From: Trichinella spiralis
Lineage: Eukaryota; Nematoda; Enoplea; Trichinellida; Trichinellidae
DNA length: 64,000 bases
Direction of reading: 5' to 3'
Assembly (NCBI GenBank): GCA_000181795.3
Contig: CM012955.1
Span: 6,897,444 to 6,961,443 of the forward strand
The position numbers were made by a program, and so were the translations under genes. Below are positions 24,874 through 39,513 of this stretch, in pieces. The stretch's first letter is position 1. Every line of letters starts with the position of its first letter. Under the pieces are notes generated by a model. It worked only from the letters and a program-made list of their open reading frames with translations. It ran no database searches and had not been told where the DNA came from.

Positions 24874-27800
24874 ATGAAAAAGCTATATTGCTTCTTAATT
24901 ATTGTAATTTGTAATTTGTCAATTTGTACAATGTCAGCATTTCGATCTTGTGAACGAATAATGGTTCCATTATGCAAAGATATGCCGTACAATTTGACAC
25001 GTTTACCAAATTTGATGGGCGATACGGATCAAAATTCTGTTGCACAATCGTTGCTGGATTTTGAACCTCTTGTAAATATCAAATGTTCTAAAAATCTTCG
25101 ATTTTTTCTTTGTTCCGTTTTTACACCGATGTGCACGGAAGCAATGGACGAACCGATCACTTCTTGTCGTTCGGTTTGTCAGGAAGTGGAACGTAGTTGC
25201 GCTCCATTGTTGAGCAATTTTGGCCTAGCCTGGCCGGCATTGTTGAATTGTAGTCAATTTCCCGCTCAAAATAGCGAACCACCATGTATGGATCCATCTC
25301 CATCGAAACAAAAAGAAGACACTTTGCGTAAAGGTGAGTAGACAGAAATGAATATAATTTTCACTTTCACCTTTTTCTTTTTCTTTTTTTAATATTACTT
25401 CTTCAACATCTACTTCCCAGTACACGCATGCTTAATCTCTTGAGAGCTGTGTCATTGATTTTTGTCATCCGTTTTTCACCGAAGCTTAGCAATACTATAA
25501 GTATTAGCATTAGTAATAGTGATAGTAGTAGCAGCAGCAGCAGCAGCAGCAGCAAAAGCAGTAGTAGTAGTAATAAATTGAAGACGCAAGCTAACAATAA
25601 AATGTTCAACAGAATATTATTATTGACCCAGTGGAAAATGTGATCACTGTTTTGACCATGCTTTACGACGTTTCTAATTTGACCCCTGGAATTGCCCTGT
25701 TGTCAAAATGATACATTGGCCGAGTTCGCTTTTACAACTTTTCTTTTTCTTTGCTCTTGTTGTTGTAGCTTTCTTAAATTTTATTTTTAGCTGTTTACAA
25801 TTTTCAAAAGTTTTATTTGTTTATACAAACAAATAAGCAAACAAAAAAAACCACTACAACATATGACAATGTTTCGAAATCAAAATTCCAAATATAATCT
25901 ACTGTTATTGTTATTTTTTAATCATTTTTTCGTTTTTTTAATAAAATATTTAACAATTAAAATTTAAATAGTGATTTACAGTAGTGTTGATAGGTTGAGA
26001 TATTCTGCAAATAGAAAAATATAAAAATTGTTTATGATAAATTCATTGGGCACATCTGGTTGGTCGAATTATTGTTCAACTGTACTATTTTTCTAATGGA
26101 TACCACAGCTACTGTATGGAGATTTTTTTAAATTTTCTTTCTCTCAACGACATAGACATTTTTTACACAATAGACAGAGTTGCAAACTTCATGGCATTTT
26201 ATAGCACAATTTTTTCACTTGTCTTTTTTTTTTAAATTCCTTTGTATTTATTGTATAGTGGTTTGTAGTTTCATTGGTTGTTGTTGTTGTTGTTGTCAGT
26301 AATTGGCTAAGCATGTTAACGTACATCCATAACAAGCAAAGAAATCGTTTAGCAAAGCATGTCAGCACGCACGGCAAGGCGTTTTTCAAAAGTAGAACAA
26401 TAAATATTGTGCACGATGATAATGATGATGATAATGATAATAATAATAATAATGATGATGATGATGATAATGGGTTTAAATAAATTTTAAAAGTTCATCA
26501 TGTCTGTATTTTTGTTATTTCCGTTTCGCTTAGTATTCATTTGTAAAGCGTGTTTACTGGTGGCAAATTCAGTTTTTTCCGTTTAAAACCTTTTAATTAT
26601 ATGTTTAAATGTTCAATTTGTTCAGAGCATGACACATTACGGGGCAATAAAATTGAAACCACTTGGCACCATAAAATGTTCATCAATAGAAACTTCACTT
26701 TTAATGGGTTTGCAAAATCAAAACTAAATTTCTCTTTGAAACCTGTGAATTCCATCTAAAAAACATACATTTGTTAACAGTAAAAAAAGATTTACCGCTG
26801 TAACTTTCATTTCAAAATGAATTTCAGGTATTTATTTCAAAGAAGGCGCTTTTGTCAGGGAAAAAGGTGAACAGAGATTTATGATAGATAGGCAGTGAAG
26901 ATTAGATAAAATTCATATTCATCTCTTCCTGACTTTAATTTTCATGTTGACCTAAGTTTTCAAGTGGCTGAAAATTTGAATAAAACGGTGTTATTCCAAA
27001 CGGCAATTATCATTTAATTTAAAAATGTTTTTTTTGGCTTTATTTCTCAAAAATTCAATTATAACTGAATATGTCATAAAAAGTGTAATTTATGAATATA
27101 TATTAATGTATACATATATAAAAGAGAATTTGCAAATCATGTATATTGATGTAAAAGTAATCTTCTTTTCTCATGGAACAAAAATTAGAGCGATATAAAG
27201 TGAATACAGAAATAATTTTAAAATATTTTTACGTTACGATTTACTGTCGACTGTATGATATTCATTTAAAGTTGAGAATTCTTTCATATTTTCATATGTA
27301 TAAATTAATATATCTATCATACTATGGCGAATTGTTTCAGTTATAGTTTCTTGCTAGAAAACAACTTATTGTAGTATTATTATAAAAATTCATCTCAGAA
27401 ATCTTAGACAATATTGTTCTGTTAATTTTGCGTGAACAGATTAATTTTTAACCTCATGTTGGATGTGCCAAAGTAAATATTATATAAAAGGTAAACCCTC
27501 AACTGTAGTGTTAAGGTCATGCTATTTGCAAACAGTTTTATCTGATGAGAGATGATAAATATTTTCTGAAATCAGGATTAAGCCCTTGTTAATAGAAGCG
27601 AACAAATGTTATAGTTTGAAAATTAAAACAGGCCATTTATTTGCCTCAGCTAAGATTATCATAAGTCGATTAGTATTATCTATCATATTATTGTTTTATC
27701 AGTCGAGGTTTGATTTAAAAAAAGTTATAGGAAGATTGATCAAAATAATAAAAATAAAAAATTTAGGAAAAATGCATAAGCTAATATTTATGCGTGTGCA

Positions 27801-30800
27801 ATAATAACTGAAGAACTGTTTATTGATTTTGAATGCATTATTAGATCGTATAATTAATTTTTTTGAATTGAAAGTTTATCATTAAGACAAAAGCATATTT
27901 ACAATTAATATATGGATATTTATTTATTTAATTTTATATTGTTTAAAGTATATGTTAATAATTTATTGATTTAACATTACAGAATTGCACCTGAAAAGAT
28001 AGCTGGATTATTTATTGATTCAGTTTTGTGATTATTCAGCTGAAACAAATATTAAAGTATGCGTTAAACATAAATCTTCATTATCATGTATGTGTGTGTG
28101 TGTGTGTGCTGTTAGTGTAGAAATCAGGAGGCACAGAAATGTCCGTATTTCATGGAGCAATTAGTACATCATGGTAGAGGTGACATAGTGTCCTGCTTTT
28201 GTAGTGCCTAATTTGCGGCTCATTTCTTCTATATGGGAAGAAACCTGTTAAAAACGTGACTATGAAAAGAAATCACTTTCTATTGGCCATTATAATTGGA
28301 ATTTTCATTTGAAAAGAAATGATGACTAAGTTAACGGTCCATCTTTTTCAATATTTGCTAAATAACGACTGCCTTGAAGCGTTATTTTTGTTGAACTTGT
28401 TGAAATTTCATACAAAACAGTTTAAACTAAAATAGCATTTTTCTCTTTCCACTGGCACTTTCTATTGAGCGGCATTTTCTAATGACATTATATGCTAAAT
28501 TTATTGATACCAAAGTTCAAATATTTATGAGCTGGTTTAGGTTAACGATTTCAATAAAAACTATTTTAACGATGAAGTCAACATTATTTTTATGTTTCTA
28601 TTTTCATGTATTTATTTGTTTTACTAGTGGTTTATATTATCATTGATTACGAATTTTGGATGTTTTACAAGATTGGTAAAAAAAAGGAAAATTAATTTTC
28701 GTCAGTTATTAGGCTGGCAAAGGGTGATTTGTTAGCAATTTTGATAGAACAATTTCGGTTGGTTAGTCGTGTTGAAAGCATGAATAGCATTGTATTTCTC
28801 ATCTTAGTGAGATATTTTTTTTGTTGTTGCGCATCCCTATGGGAGTGCCATAACGTGATATCAGAATTAAGAAAACTCGCCACAAACTGATGCGCCAGAT
28901 GAACCAGAAACATTAAAAATTGGTATTCCTTGCCGTGCCAATTCAACCAGAATTTGCACATGTCAAGGATAAATGAAAAATGAAAGAATATCAAAAGCTG
29001 TACAACAACCATATATATATATTCCTTCGATATAACCATGATCCGCAGAAAGAGTACGGAAAAAAAACAAAAACCAAAAAAAATCCCAATGTATCATATA
29101 GCGTTGTTTTAACTTTGTAGAATTTTGAAATTAATTCAATAAACACTTTTCTTACCAAAATAAATTTTTATAGATAAAGCGTAAAGAAAACCAAAGAAAA
29201 AAAATACGATATATATATTTATGTATATGTAAATTTTCTTGCCTGTTTTATTTAAGCTTTTATGTAAAAATGTGTTTGTTATATAAAAGCGGTTAGTTCT
29301 TTGATTATGCTATCGCGTGGGCGTTGTCAGCACGGCTCATTGATGACAGAAGGAAGACAGAGCTGAATTGTCGTCGTTTATTGGAAAAAAGAATTCGCTT
29401 TCGGCATCACTGGCGACGCTTTAAAGTAAATTCTGAAAAAGTAAACCCGGGCGTGGCAAGTTGTTTATTTCATTTTACTTATTCAGTCGGTTAAGATCAA
29501 AGCAGTCGACATAGCAACACACGCACAAAGCCAAAATAATAATAAGAATGATATATATATATATATAGCATGCATGTTTAGCTGGTGTTTTCTAAAGTGC
29601 GTTACGCAAAAAGAAGCTTACCACATTAACTTGAAAAATAAAAATATTTTAATAATATTTTCTTTCTGTTATTTATTTATTTATTTATTTTTACGTTGAA
29701 AATGTAGATATTGATTTTTTTCGTCAAATGTGTTGTTATGCGCATTTATATGCCGAGGGAAATGATGCCTTGAGATTTTGTGTCATTAAAAGTGAACTAG
29801 CATATAGTGTGCACTTAAGGCTACTATGAAACCAGTGATCAGCTGATGATTGTCAGAACTTGAGAACTTTTTTAGAGGTCAATCTTTTAGCACATTTTTG
29901 CAGCTTACTTGAATTGAAGCTTTTCCATTAAACCGTTATGATTTTTCCTCAACGACAATAATAGCAAAATTAACTTCATCAAATCTATCTTGCGTACTTT
30001 TATCATTGTTAATCTTATGAAATAAATGTTTTTTTTCTTCTCTTATTGATTTCATATGGTTTTTTATTTTATTTTTTTTAAAACTTCACATCAATTTATT
30101 TAGGTTATCAATAATAATATGGATAAGTTGAATAATAAGTTTTTTGTAAATGAAGGATTTCCATGGTATTTTACTTTCTTTTTTTTTGCAAATTGAGCTG
30201 TTTCACTTTACACAATTACTAAAAAAAATAGGAACTTTTCTTTTTGCTTACTAAATATATTTTTGAAATATTCTTTTGAAAAGCTTTTGGGTATTTGCTT
30301 ATTTTACAAAATCTTTTGTTGAAAATGTCTGGCTCCGCCCTGTTAATTTTTTAAAAATCATTCCAGTCCATAATTGTGCTTGTTTTAAAATACCAGAACA
30401 TAAATTTTCTACAAAATGCAGATCAGCTTCATGCTATTAGTTTTAATGCAGCCGGGGATTGTTCCTAAAATGCTTTTAATTTTGGTTGAAGCAGTCAGTG
30501 TTTTATGGAAGCTTTATTTTGAAAGCTGCTCTTTTCAATTTGGGGCACTGAAATTTGCTTTCAAAACCAAATTGCATACTTTAGCGTCAAAATGTATTTA
30601 CGAAATATGCAAATTTGCATTGTATTTAATTGAATTTTGAATTTTACGCTGTTGTTGTTGGAGTATATGTTGCATTTTTTAAAATTAGTTTGTCGTTTTT
30701 TGTTGCTAACAGTAGTAAAAATCGTGTTTTTTTGTTTAAATGGAATTTTTCTTCTACTGGAATTTGAATTAATATAAAGATACAGTTCTGTGGTAATAAC

Positions 30801-33800
30801 TTTTCATGTGCTTTAATAAGCAGAGAACAAACAATCAGTCATTCACTGATAATCAATGAAAGTGAATAATTTCTACATTCTTAACTCCTAAATGGAAGAA
30901 TCAATATATATATATATATAACTTTACGAAAAGCAAAACCGAAAGCGAATTTCTTTAAATTTTATTAAAAGTGGCTTCTCACAACGTTTGTTTGCTTGTT
31001 TGTTTGGTTGTTTTGTCATGAGAAATGCTGCATTTTATTATTCAGATGATGACAGGTGGAAAGAATATTATTGTCTGCTTAAACGACGAACTGTTTGCAT
31101 GCTTTTATAAATTAGGCGGTTTTGTTTGCAACGATTGGCAGAAACCCGTTTCGGCAAAGGCCAAATTATCGTTTCAACACGAGCATACGTTTGTGAACTT
31201 TCATTTTTCATTTTTGAAAGAAAGAAAGAGGGGCTTTGAAAAATTTCTGCCACTGAAGGTAGCAGTTGCTATTGATTGGTATATATCGATGCTTTCTCTT
31301 GTACAACAAAAATCACAACATTCTTCTGACTCCAGTACACATCCATACTGTATTAATATTCAATCACTTCAAAGCAGAATTATTCAACAGCAAATTCTGT
31401 GAAAACGAAGCAAAATTTTTTAATTTATAAAGAAAAAAATGTTTTTATTTTATTTATGATTTAGCCAATTATGAAATTTACATTGCTTTCTCGATAAATG
31501 TGCATTTGAAGCTGCTGCTTTGTTATAGAAATGCAACAAATTTATCGAATTCTCGATAATATAAACCTCAGTGCTTATCAAAAATGTTCAAACAATAACA
31601 TTAAGCAACTATTGCTGTTGTTGTTGTTGTTATAAAAAATTTTGAAACGGATGAATTTCATCTCATAGTTGAAAAATTCAATTTACATTAATAAAGAGAA
31701 ATATATTTAAATTTTCATTTTTATAATTACAGTTGTTTGGTAACAAGGAAATGGTGTGTATAAATAAGGAAAAAAATTATTATTATGAGGAAATGAAAGC
31801 AGTTGAAGTTGCTGATGTTGAAATTCAAAAAAAATGTGGTTCTACACACAGATGTTGCACGGCTTGCAAAAGCATAAATCAATCTGCTGTGTCGTTAAAT
31901 TTTTTTTTCATTTTTTTAAACAGAAAAAAACTTATACTACAACTTAAAAGTATGTTCGTGTTATTTATGCACGTTTCAGCATTAAGCGCTTTTCAAATTG
32001 CAGTTACAATTACAACAGGAACCAATCAGTCAGTAAATTATAACGTTTTTATTGTCGTTGCTGTTGAATTCGTTTAACTTTATATGCGTGCATGAAAATT
32101 TGAAAATTTCCCAATCCAATTTTCAATTCTTCAATTTTGAATTTTACTGCATTACTGATTTACAGGCTTCAACATATTTTGCAACATTTCTCCCAACTTT
32201 GGAACAAAAGCGAACTATTTGATGTGCAATTTTGTTTCAAAAGCACCTTAAATCATAAAATTAAATATGCAACAATTTAATTTATCCTTTGTTAGATTTG
32301 CATTTCATTCTATATAATTTTCAACATCGATTTCCACTGGCAACATGTATGTTTCCTTTGACATGTGGTTTCATAAATTGAATGCAGATGAATAACGTTC
32401 AGAAATTTAAATTGCAAATTATTGAAAATGTAAACAATAAGCACTTGTTATCTTCTGAAGGAAAACATTCCTTTGGCTTGAGTTTTCGAAATTTTACCAT
32501 TTAACTGTCTAGTGAATTAAAATGGAAATTATTAAATTAAATGTAAATATGAATTGAATTTTTTGTATTTTCAGAAAAAACAAATTTTGTTCTATTACGT
32601 TATTATATAATTCCTTATTATAAGCAATTCAACATGAAATATTCCGCTGTTGTTCTGATGTTAAACTGTATTTCCATATGAAACTTGTGCAGCTCGTAAG
32701 TGTAAAAAATTTTTTTTTAATGAATGAATTATGATATTGGTTGTTTTATTTTATAATAAATTTGTCAATAATTATTAAAAAAAGATTCAGTTTCAATAAA
32801 TCAGTGATAGTATGCAGCAGTTTACAAGTTAATTTTATTTAATTAAATCAAATTGCTCATATCTATTTTATGAACAATTTGCATTTCTTTGAAATTTTTA
32901 TCTTTTTCAAGAATCTTGAAGCAAAGAAAAGCGTTTTGCTGTAGTAGTAGTAGTAGTAATAGTAATATTAGTAGTAGGCACATTATGTGACTGGTTCGAG
33001 TGATAAATAAATTTTCATACTATTTTTGGTTTTTCAAATTTTCATTTCATTTTATAGCATATAATTTAAAATAAAAAAAATATCAGCTGCGCAGTGTTTT
33101 TGGCATGTTGAAGCATAATTAGGTCCTTTGAATTTTGATAATATCCACCAGAGAGTAAAAAGCAACCAGTTTTGTTGTTAGTCGTTCTATTGCAGAGGGT
33201 TTGCAGTAGCATATTTGCTTCTTTATTGCTCATTTTTGGGTAATTTATTAGCGCGCATTTTCAGTAATCTTCTTGCTAACCAGTTCATTGTTGTTGAAAG
33301 CTTCACACAAGCGTCTGTCGTCAGTTGTTTGCTTGCAAGTTTTATTTCTTTTTGATCACAAAGTGCAAAGTTTTCTCTATTCTACTACTTGTTGTTTCTT
33401 CCATTTTCTGTTCAAACTGATTATATGCCAATCAAACTGCTCTTCAAAATTAAGCGAATTTAGCAATCAATATTCAAATTTTTCTATAAGAAAATTTCAT
33501 ATTTATTTATTTGATATTGAAATTTTAAAATTCCATTTTAGACTCTCGAACAAAGTTAAATTTGTCGAAACAAACATCTGCAATCGATAGAATGGCTCCT
33601 TCTTCAGAATTTCCAACTACAGCAGTAGCTGTTGCAGCTTCAATTTCATGTGGACCGCAATTTGTTCACATAGACCGTCACGAGATGCAATACCACAAGT
33701 GTGTATTGCGTTGCAATCAAGATTGGATGTTTACCGAAGAGCAGAAAAATTTTGCTCAAGTTTGGATGGCAGTATGGGCAAGTGTTTGTTTCTTAAGTAC

Positions 33801-35548
33801 CGGCTTTACGGTGATGACATTTTTGTTGGATACAAGTCGATTTACATATCCCAAAAGACCAATCGTTTTCATAGCAATTTGTTATTGTGCCACTTCAGTT
33901 GGATATCTTCTTCGTTTGCTTGTCGGACGTGAAGCTGCCGGTTGCCAACAACTGGACAGTGGTCAGAGTGTACTGGTCTCTCATAGTCTTTCTAACGCCG
34001 TATGCGTGGTCACATTTATATTGCTGTATTATTTCGGCTTGGCCAGCGCGGTTTGGTGGCTCATCCTCACGATGACATGGTATTTAGCTGCAGGTCGTAA
34101 ATGGAGTCAAGAGGCTATAGCTCGTTTAAGTTCTACTTTTCACATCATTGCATGGGTTATTCCGGCAAGCTTGACCGTCACGTTGCTTGTTACACACGAA
34201 CTCGAAGCAAGCGAACTCACTTCGATGTGTTTTGTTTGCTTGCACAGCAGCTCTGCACTTTTTGGTAAGTTAATCCAACATTTTAGTTTGTCATAAAATC
34301 CCGTTTTTTGTTTCACCACTCATATTTTAATATTGTGATGATGACAAAAAAAACTTGACTAAACATTATATATGTAAATATGCAACGTGATGAAATTTAA
34401 CATTTATAAATTAGGTATTTGAGGAAGCAAGTTTTTTCAAACGTTTGAAAATTTGATAATGATGCATAATAAAACAGACAGTCGACAATGCTGAGCAATA
34501 GTGCAGAAAAGTGTTATGGACAATCTTTTCAAAAATTACAAAGATAAGTAATAAATTAAAAATACTGGTTGGACATATTTGTAAATTTGTCAAAATTAAT
34601 TGACGGTTTCTATAAATGTCATGTGCTGAAATCGTTTAAATCGCATAATAAATTGAAAAAATTAATGGTTTCCAAAACAGAACTAGTATTTTCTATTTAT
34701 AGACTTTTGATACTAAATGTGTGACATTGAAAATTATGTTTTGCTGTATTAAAAGATTTACTATTTTGACCATATTTTGTGTAACTTTAAATGCTTTCCG
34801 AATATACTTTTCAATCTGCTAAACGGGGAACTTTAATTATTTCATATTGATGAAGTTTATTGTTTGACGTTTGAAAAAAAAAATTTTTTTTTATCATATA
34901 GGCTTTGTCGTTGGACCGGTGGCTGTGTTTTCTGCTATTGGAATTTGCTTCATGGTAGCCGGTATAGTGTCAATGGTTCGCATCAGCAGGGAAATGCGTT
35001 TTCGCATATGCGATACTGATTTGCAAAAATTACGCAAACTGATGACCAAAGTTTGCGTCTTTTCTTTGCTCTACGTTGTGCTAACGCTCATAGTGGTTGT
35101 GTGCTCTGTGTATGAGAAATTCTTTGATGAGGAATGGCTCAGCAGTCAGTTTGAATGCCGTCCTCAGTCTTTCAAGGATGCAACAACCGGTGTTGGTTTG
35201 CGACATTGTAATATGTCCGGTATGGGTTCTTTGAGTCCACCTGCGGTTGAAATCTACATGCTCAAGGTGTTCATTAGTCTCACAATTGGCATAATAAGCA
35301 GCATGTGGATCTGGAGCAAAAAGACACTGCTCATGTGGCATCATTTCTTTTGTGAAAAACTGTTCTCGAATCCAGTGGCAAAATCTGGCCCTGCCCAATA
35401 CGCACAAGGATCTTCTTCTTTGCATCATCCTTCTCAAGATCGAGTGCCATCATCAGCCTTGCCCTCCCAGACTGCAGGAACTCATTATTATTTTCCAGCC
35501 GGGTATCCTCAACCCCGAGGTTTCTGCAAAAGTCCAGCAGCTCATTAA
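24874..35548 (+). CDS. Frizzled-family Wnt receptor
   Basis: Three coding exons: 24874-25333, 33542-34264, 34902-35548, joining in frame to 609 residues. Exon 1 codes a signal peptide (MKKLYCFLIIVICNLSICT) and a Frizzled cysteine-rich domain with all ten cysteines (CERIMVPLCKDMPYN, FLCSVFTPMC, CQEVERSC). Exons 2 and 3 code seven membrane helices, the WW in the third-helix region (SAVWWLILTMTWYLAAGRKW) and, after helix 7, KTLLMW at about 535-540. That is the KTxxxW motif by which Frizzleds recruit Dishevelled, so this is Frizzled rather than Smoothened. A tail of about 70 residues, rich in Ser, Pro and Ala, ends SPAAH. The protein should bind Wnt ligands at the plasma membrane. The start is the first ATG in its open frame. 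Paralogue identity (mom-5, mig-1, cfz-2, lin-17 types) is not decided. Confidence 0.94.
25524..25572. repeat. AGC/AGT trinucleotide microsatellite
   Basis: Run of AGC units flanked by AGT units inside Frizzled intron 1. It gives spurious poly-Ser and poly-Leu frames on the two strands. Confidence 0.9.
26415..26470. repeat. GAT/AAT trinucleotide microsatellite
   Basis: Interspersed GAT and AAT units in Frizzled intron 1, reading as Asp/Asn runs in one frame. Confidence 0.85.
28089..28108. repeat. TG dinucleotide microsatellite
   Basis: Pure TG run in Frizzled intron 1. Confidence 0.85.
34265..34901 (+). other. Intron 2 of the Frizzled gene
   Basis: 637-bp intron with gtaagt donor and catatag acceptor, interrupting the second extracellular loop/helix 5 boundary. 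No internal feature is recognised. Confidence 0.85.
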
Positions 35549-38500
35549 GAAGAAATTTTCTGCAAAGTCCATTAATCGCCGTTTTCAACGAAAGATTATT
35601 GTCATCACATATTGCATTTTGTAAACCTTGTGCTATTCCATCCAATGTAGACAAACAAAACAGACCAGTGCCAACAAATTTTTCGTTTTCATTCATATAC
35701 TTTTTTGTATTTAATTTTTCTTTGTAAAGACATTTCTTTTTCAGTATAATAATTAATCATTCTCTAGAGTTCAAATAAAAATTATTTTTTGCAAACAACA
35801 AATTTGCATGTGCTTCTTCTTGGTTTTCTTTTACGTTTATGTCATTTAAAGAATTAAATGAGTGAAAGAAATTTTTAGCAAAGTTCGATAATTTTCAACT
35901 TTCATTTATGCTAGTTTTGTCGATTAATTTTCCCATTTATAATATTAAATTATACTACTAATGCTGTTGCTGATTATGATAATGATGACTGTGTCGACAA
36001 CAGCGACCAGTTAGTTGTAAGTTTCGGCTAGCCAGCCGGGTTCAAACTGGGCTTCGCTTTTGGAATGCAGTTTTGTTGTTCAGATTGGTTCCATTGTAAA
36101 CCTACTTTTCAGTGTTATTCTGCGCTCGCATTATTACACCAAAAGTGATGAGTCTGCTAGATCAATGGTCATTTTATGATCAGTTTATGGGGCTGTAATA
36201 AAAATTCCTAACGACGTATTAATACTCCAATTATGACCGTCAAAAGTTAAATATATTGCCACAATATCTGACTGCAGAAGTGACGGCGAACTGTTTTAAA
36301 AAGAATAAATAAATTTTGTTTATTTGACAAGAAGAAATGCAAAGTTCTTTAGCATATGATTTACTGTTCTTATTGGCAAAAACAGTTACAGTAACGGGAG
36401 ACGACCTTTGCTACAGTAATGGAAATAAAAAAGTGTAATTTTTATCTTTCATTTTCATTTAACTAACTGTTGTCAATGCGCATAGTTTGTAATTTTTTTT
36501 AATTTTAATTTTAATTACTTCTAATAGTTTTACTTCTACATCACATAATTATCATGCAGCAACATTTATTGTTTCTATTTTCTCAAAATTTATTGCAACA
36601 TTATTAATTTGTTCTACAATTATTTGTCGAAAGATTTTGCTGGCAACGTAAATTAAATTTGATAAATTTAATATACAGTGGACATACGGAAAAATAAGTT
36701 TCGATACACTGAATAGCAAGACATTTTGCAAACAATCTTTGTTAATCAACTGTTTAAAAAGAAGTTTCAGAAGCAAATATAATCATAAATTATTATAAAA
36801 GAAAAAAACAATTCAGTAGTCGTAATTATCAATATAAAACTGATTTTTACAAAAATTATTTCATTTTTATCATATAAATATGCAAAATGTTTCTATTCTG
36901 CTATTAATCAACAAATTGACTAATGCTGGAGCATTTTTCAATTTGATTTTGGTTATAAAATATTATAAAATACTTACAAAATGTAATTGTACATGCATGT
37001 ATACAATAAATGTATACAAAATACAATTTAAAAAATATATATGTATCATTTTCATTAAAAAAAATACACTAGTCATTTTAAAACACAAAATACATATTGT
37101 AATATGTATAGCTGATCTTTTAAATCTTTGGATTATAAAAAACAAATAAAGAAATGTGCAAATATGATAAAAAAATAATGAAAAATAATAATAATTGCAG
37201 CAAAATAAATATGAGGTAAGAATTTTTATTATAATCAAGCACTTAAAGTATAAAATAAATAGTAAATGAAAAATGTTGATGATCTTATAATTCCATTTGT
37301 TAGACTCTGATATGGATTTTGCTCATTAGTCAATAATTTTTACAAAAAATTTAATATTGGCAGTTTAAAACTGCTTAAACAAAGCATCAGATTAAGCAGT
37401 ACAGTAAATGCTGATTGGCATTTTTATGCATTTTTTATTCATAAATACTGAAATAATTATCATAGTAAGGAAATAAACATGTAAAAATTATAAATAAATA
37501 AATGAAAATAAATTTATTATTTTTGGGATTATAAACTTTTGCTTTTAAATTTATTTCATATATATGGATAGTTATATTATACTTATACAAAAGTTGGTCA
37601 GTTTATTTTCTATTTGAAATTTCAATTTAAAAAAGTGTTAATTCTAGAGTAAATCTAATTATATTCATGATAAAATTAAAGTTTTCAAAAGAATAAAATT
37701 TTAAATTGGTTGAAAAGGAACATCAGAATTTGCAAGCATAGTATATTTGTAAATCTAGGGGATTTATTTTAAGGATTTGTCATAGTCTGCTTTTTTTCTA
37801 TTTCAAATTGAAATGAAATAAATTTATCATGGATTTAAGCATTGTAATATTATTGAATGCTATTTTAAAAGTAAAAAATGAAGCAATCTTATTAATTATT
37901 GGAAGTTAATTGCAGTTATGAAAGTAGTTAGTTAATTATTGGAAATTGTAATTTTCAAATTTTCACAGCTTGCTTATAGCACACAGGACTTTTATCTTGC
38001 TACAAGTTTGGCGAGTCGTTTTTGCAAAGCATATTTAAATTCTAAATTATATCTCATTATATTTTTAATTGAAGATTTAAAGCGATATATTATTTAAAAA
38101 AAAAAGCTTTTAACGCAATCTTTTTAAGCAATTCAATGCAATCTGCAATGCATGGAAATGAATCAGTTAAAAATTCTATTGATTTATTAAAAATGTTGAG
38201 ATTATTTTAAAGATGTATTGCCTTTTTTTCTTTTAATATTTTAACTATAAGAATAATTTGTCTGTGAACCAACAACAATAATAATTATTATTATTATTAT
38301 AATACATACACACATATATATGATATGATATGATATGTTATTATTATTAAAGGTTCGTTAGTTAAAAATTTTAATTTTTGAATTTAAGAAAAGGCAAAAA
38401 AAGAAGGCAAAAAAATCTGAGGATAAATAAAGAGATATGATTGCAATTTGGAAAATTTTTGATCGATGAGCAATCGTTTATGTGTACGGATGTAGAGCTT

Positions 38501-38750
38501 TTGACAAAGTTTGAACGAATATCCGTTTGGAAAAGCAGAGGCAAATGCTTGATAAACAGAAAAGCAGCGTTGTATAAAAATTGCTTTGCAAAGCGTAGAA
38601 AAAGATCGATTCGTTGACGGACTAATTGGCTTGGTTGTTGGCCAAAGCTTCCGGTTTGGGAAGTTGTCGGCTGCTTTTGGCAAGATTGTCAATTAACAAG
38701 ACTCTAGCCAAATCTTCTTAACAACATCTTCACCATCAGTTGATCATCGA

Positions 38751-38818
38751 TTACTACTACTACTGCTACTATTAGTGCTGCTGCTGCTGCTGCTGCTGCC
38801 GCTTCTACTATTACTACC
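38751..38818. repeat. CTG/CTA trinucleotide microsatellite
   Basis: A run of CTG (GCT) units flanked by ACT units; gives a poly-Ser frame on the minus strand that I do not regard as coding. Confidence 0.85.
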
Positions 38819-39486
38819 AGTAAAAAGACAAAAAAGGTGTGGCCAATGTGTAGGGTCAGCTGAAATCTTATTCAGACGGCGCCACAGTCGACTGCTATGA
38901 TTTTCACAAAGGGTTGCTTCGAAACGTTGAATAGGTGACAAAACGTCTGTGCATCGACAGTAATACTGTCAAATTTGGTTTCCGTTTTTATGTCATACGA
39001 TGACACAATCTTCGAAACGTTGTCTTAAAAACCAACTTCATCATGGTTTCTGAAAACTGTAACCAGTTTAAAACAAGCAGCTATTCGAAAACACCTTCAC
39101 GCTCCAGTTGAGCAGAAAAGGAAAATGCTATTGTCAAAGGATTCATTCTTCCATTGGACCAACTTTGTCTGGCATGCTGGTCGGCTTCCATTTTGGCAAA
39201 TTTAATTCCCAATCTATCAACCTCCTCACTCAACCTACAACAACTCTACTATTTGTCCCATTGCTTTCTTCTCTATTCTTCTCCTTTTTACCAATTGCAA
39301 AAGTATGATAATTTTTTTTAAAGCTTTCTTCTTTTTTTTTAAAAATCTTTCATAAATATTTAAACTTCGATTATAATTAATAAAAAAATAATTTATGAAA
39401 AAAGGATTTATTAGGAATTTCTTTTACAATTTCAATAATCAAAATGTGGAAAAATTAATTACAATTGTTATTAATCGATTTTATCG

Positions 39487-39513
39487 TTATTATTATTATT
39501 ATTATTATTATTA
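39487..39513. repeat. ATT trinucleotide microsatellite
   Basis: Pure run of ATT units in intergenic DNA. Confidence 0.9.

Larger units (their letters stand above)
25334..33541 (+). other. 8.2-kb intron 1 of the Frizzled gene
   Basis: Starts gtgagt and ends ttttag; the split codon (G then AC) is restored in frame. It separates the ligand-binding domain from the seven-helix region. It contains microsatellites (AGC 25524-25572, GTT 26277-26297, GAT/AAT 26415-26470, TG 28089-28108, TAG 32941-32977) and a GC-richer patch at about 29315-29530. Random open frames occur (for example 31025-31402), but none resembles a known protein. Confidence 0.85.

Noticed and set aside
24516-24992. 158-residue minus-strand frame overlapping Frizzled exon 1
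   Set aside because: It is the antisense shadow of the Frizzled coding exon and 5' UTR, with a poly-Met tract from ATC repeats.
31025-31402. 125-residue open frame in Frizzled intron 1
   Set aside because: No family resemblance and no splice context on either side; ordinary for AT-rich intronic DNA of this length.
36000-36075. Possible tRNA-like B box (ggttcaaactgg)
   Set aside because: No matching A box or cloverleaf could be formed around it.
38744-38941. Serine-rich minus-strand frame
   Set aside because: The serine run is a CTG/ACT microsatellite; the rest shows no recognisable domain.
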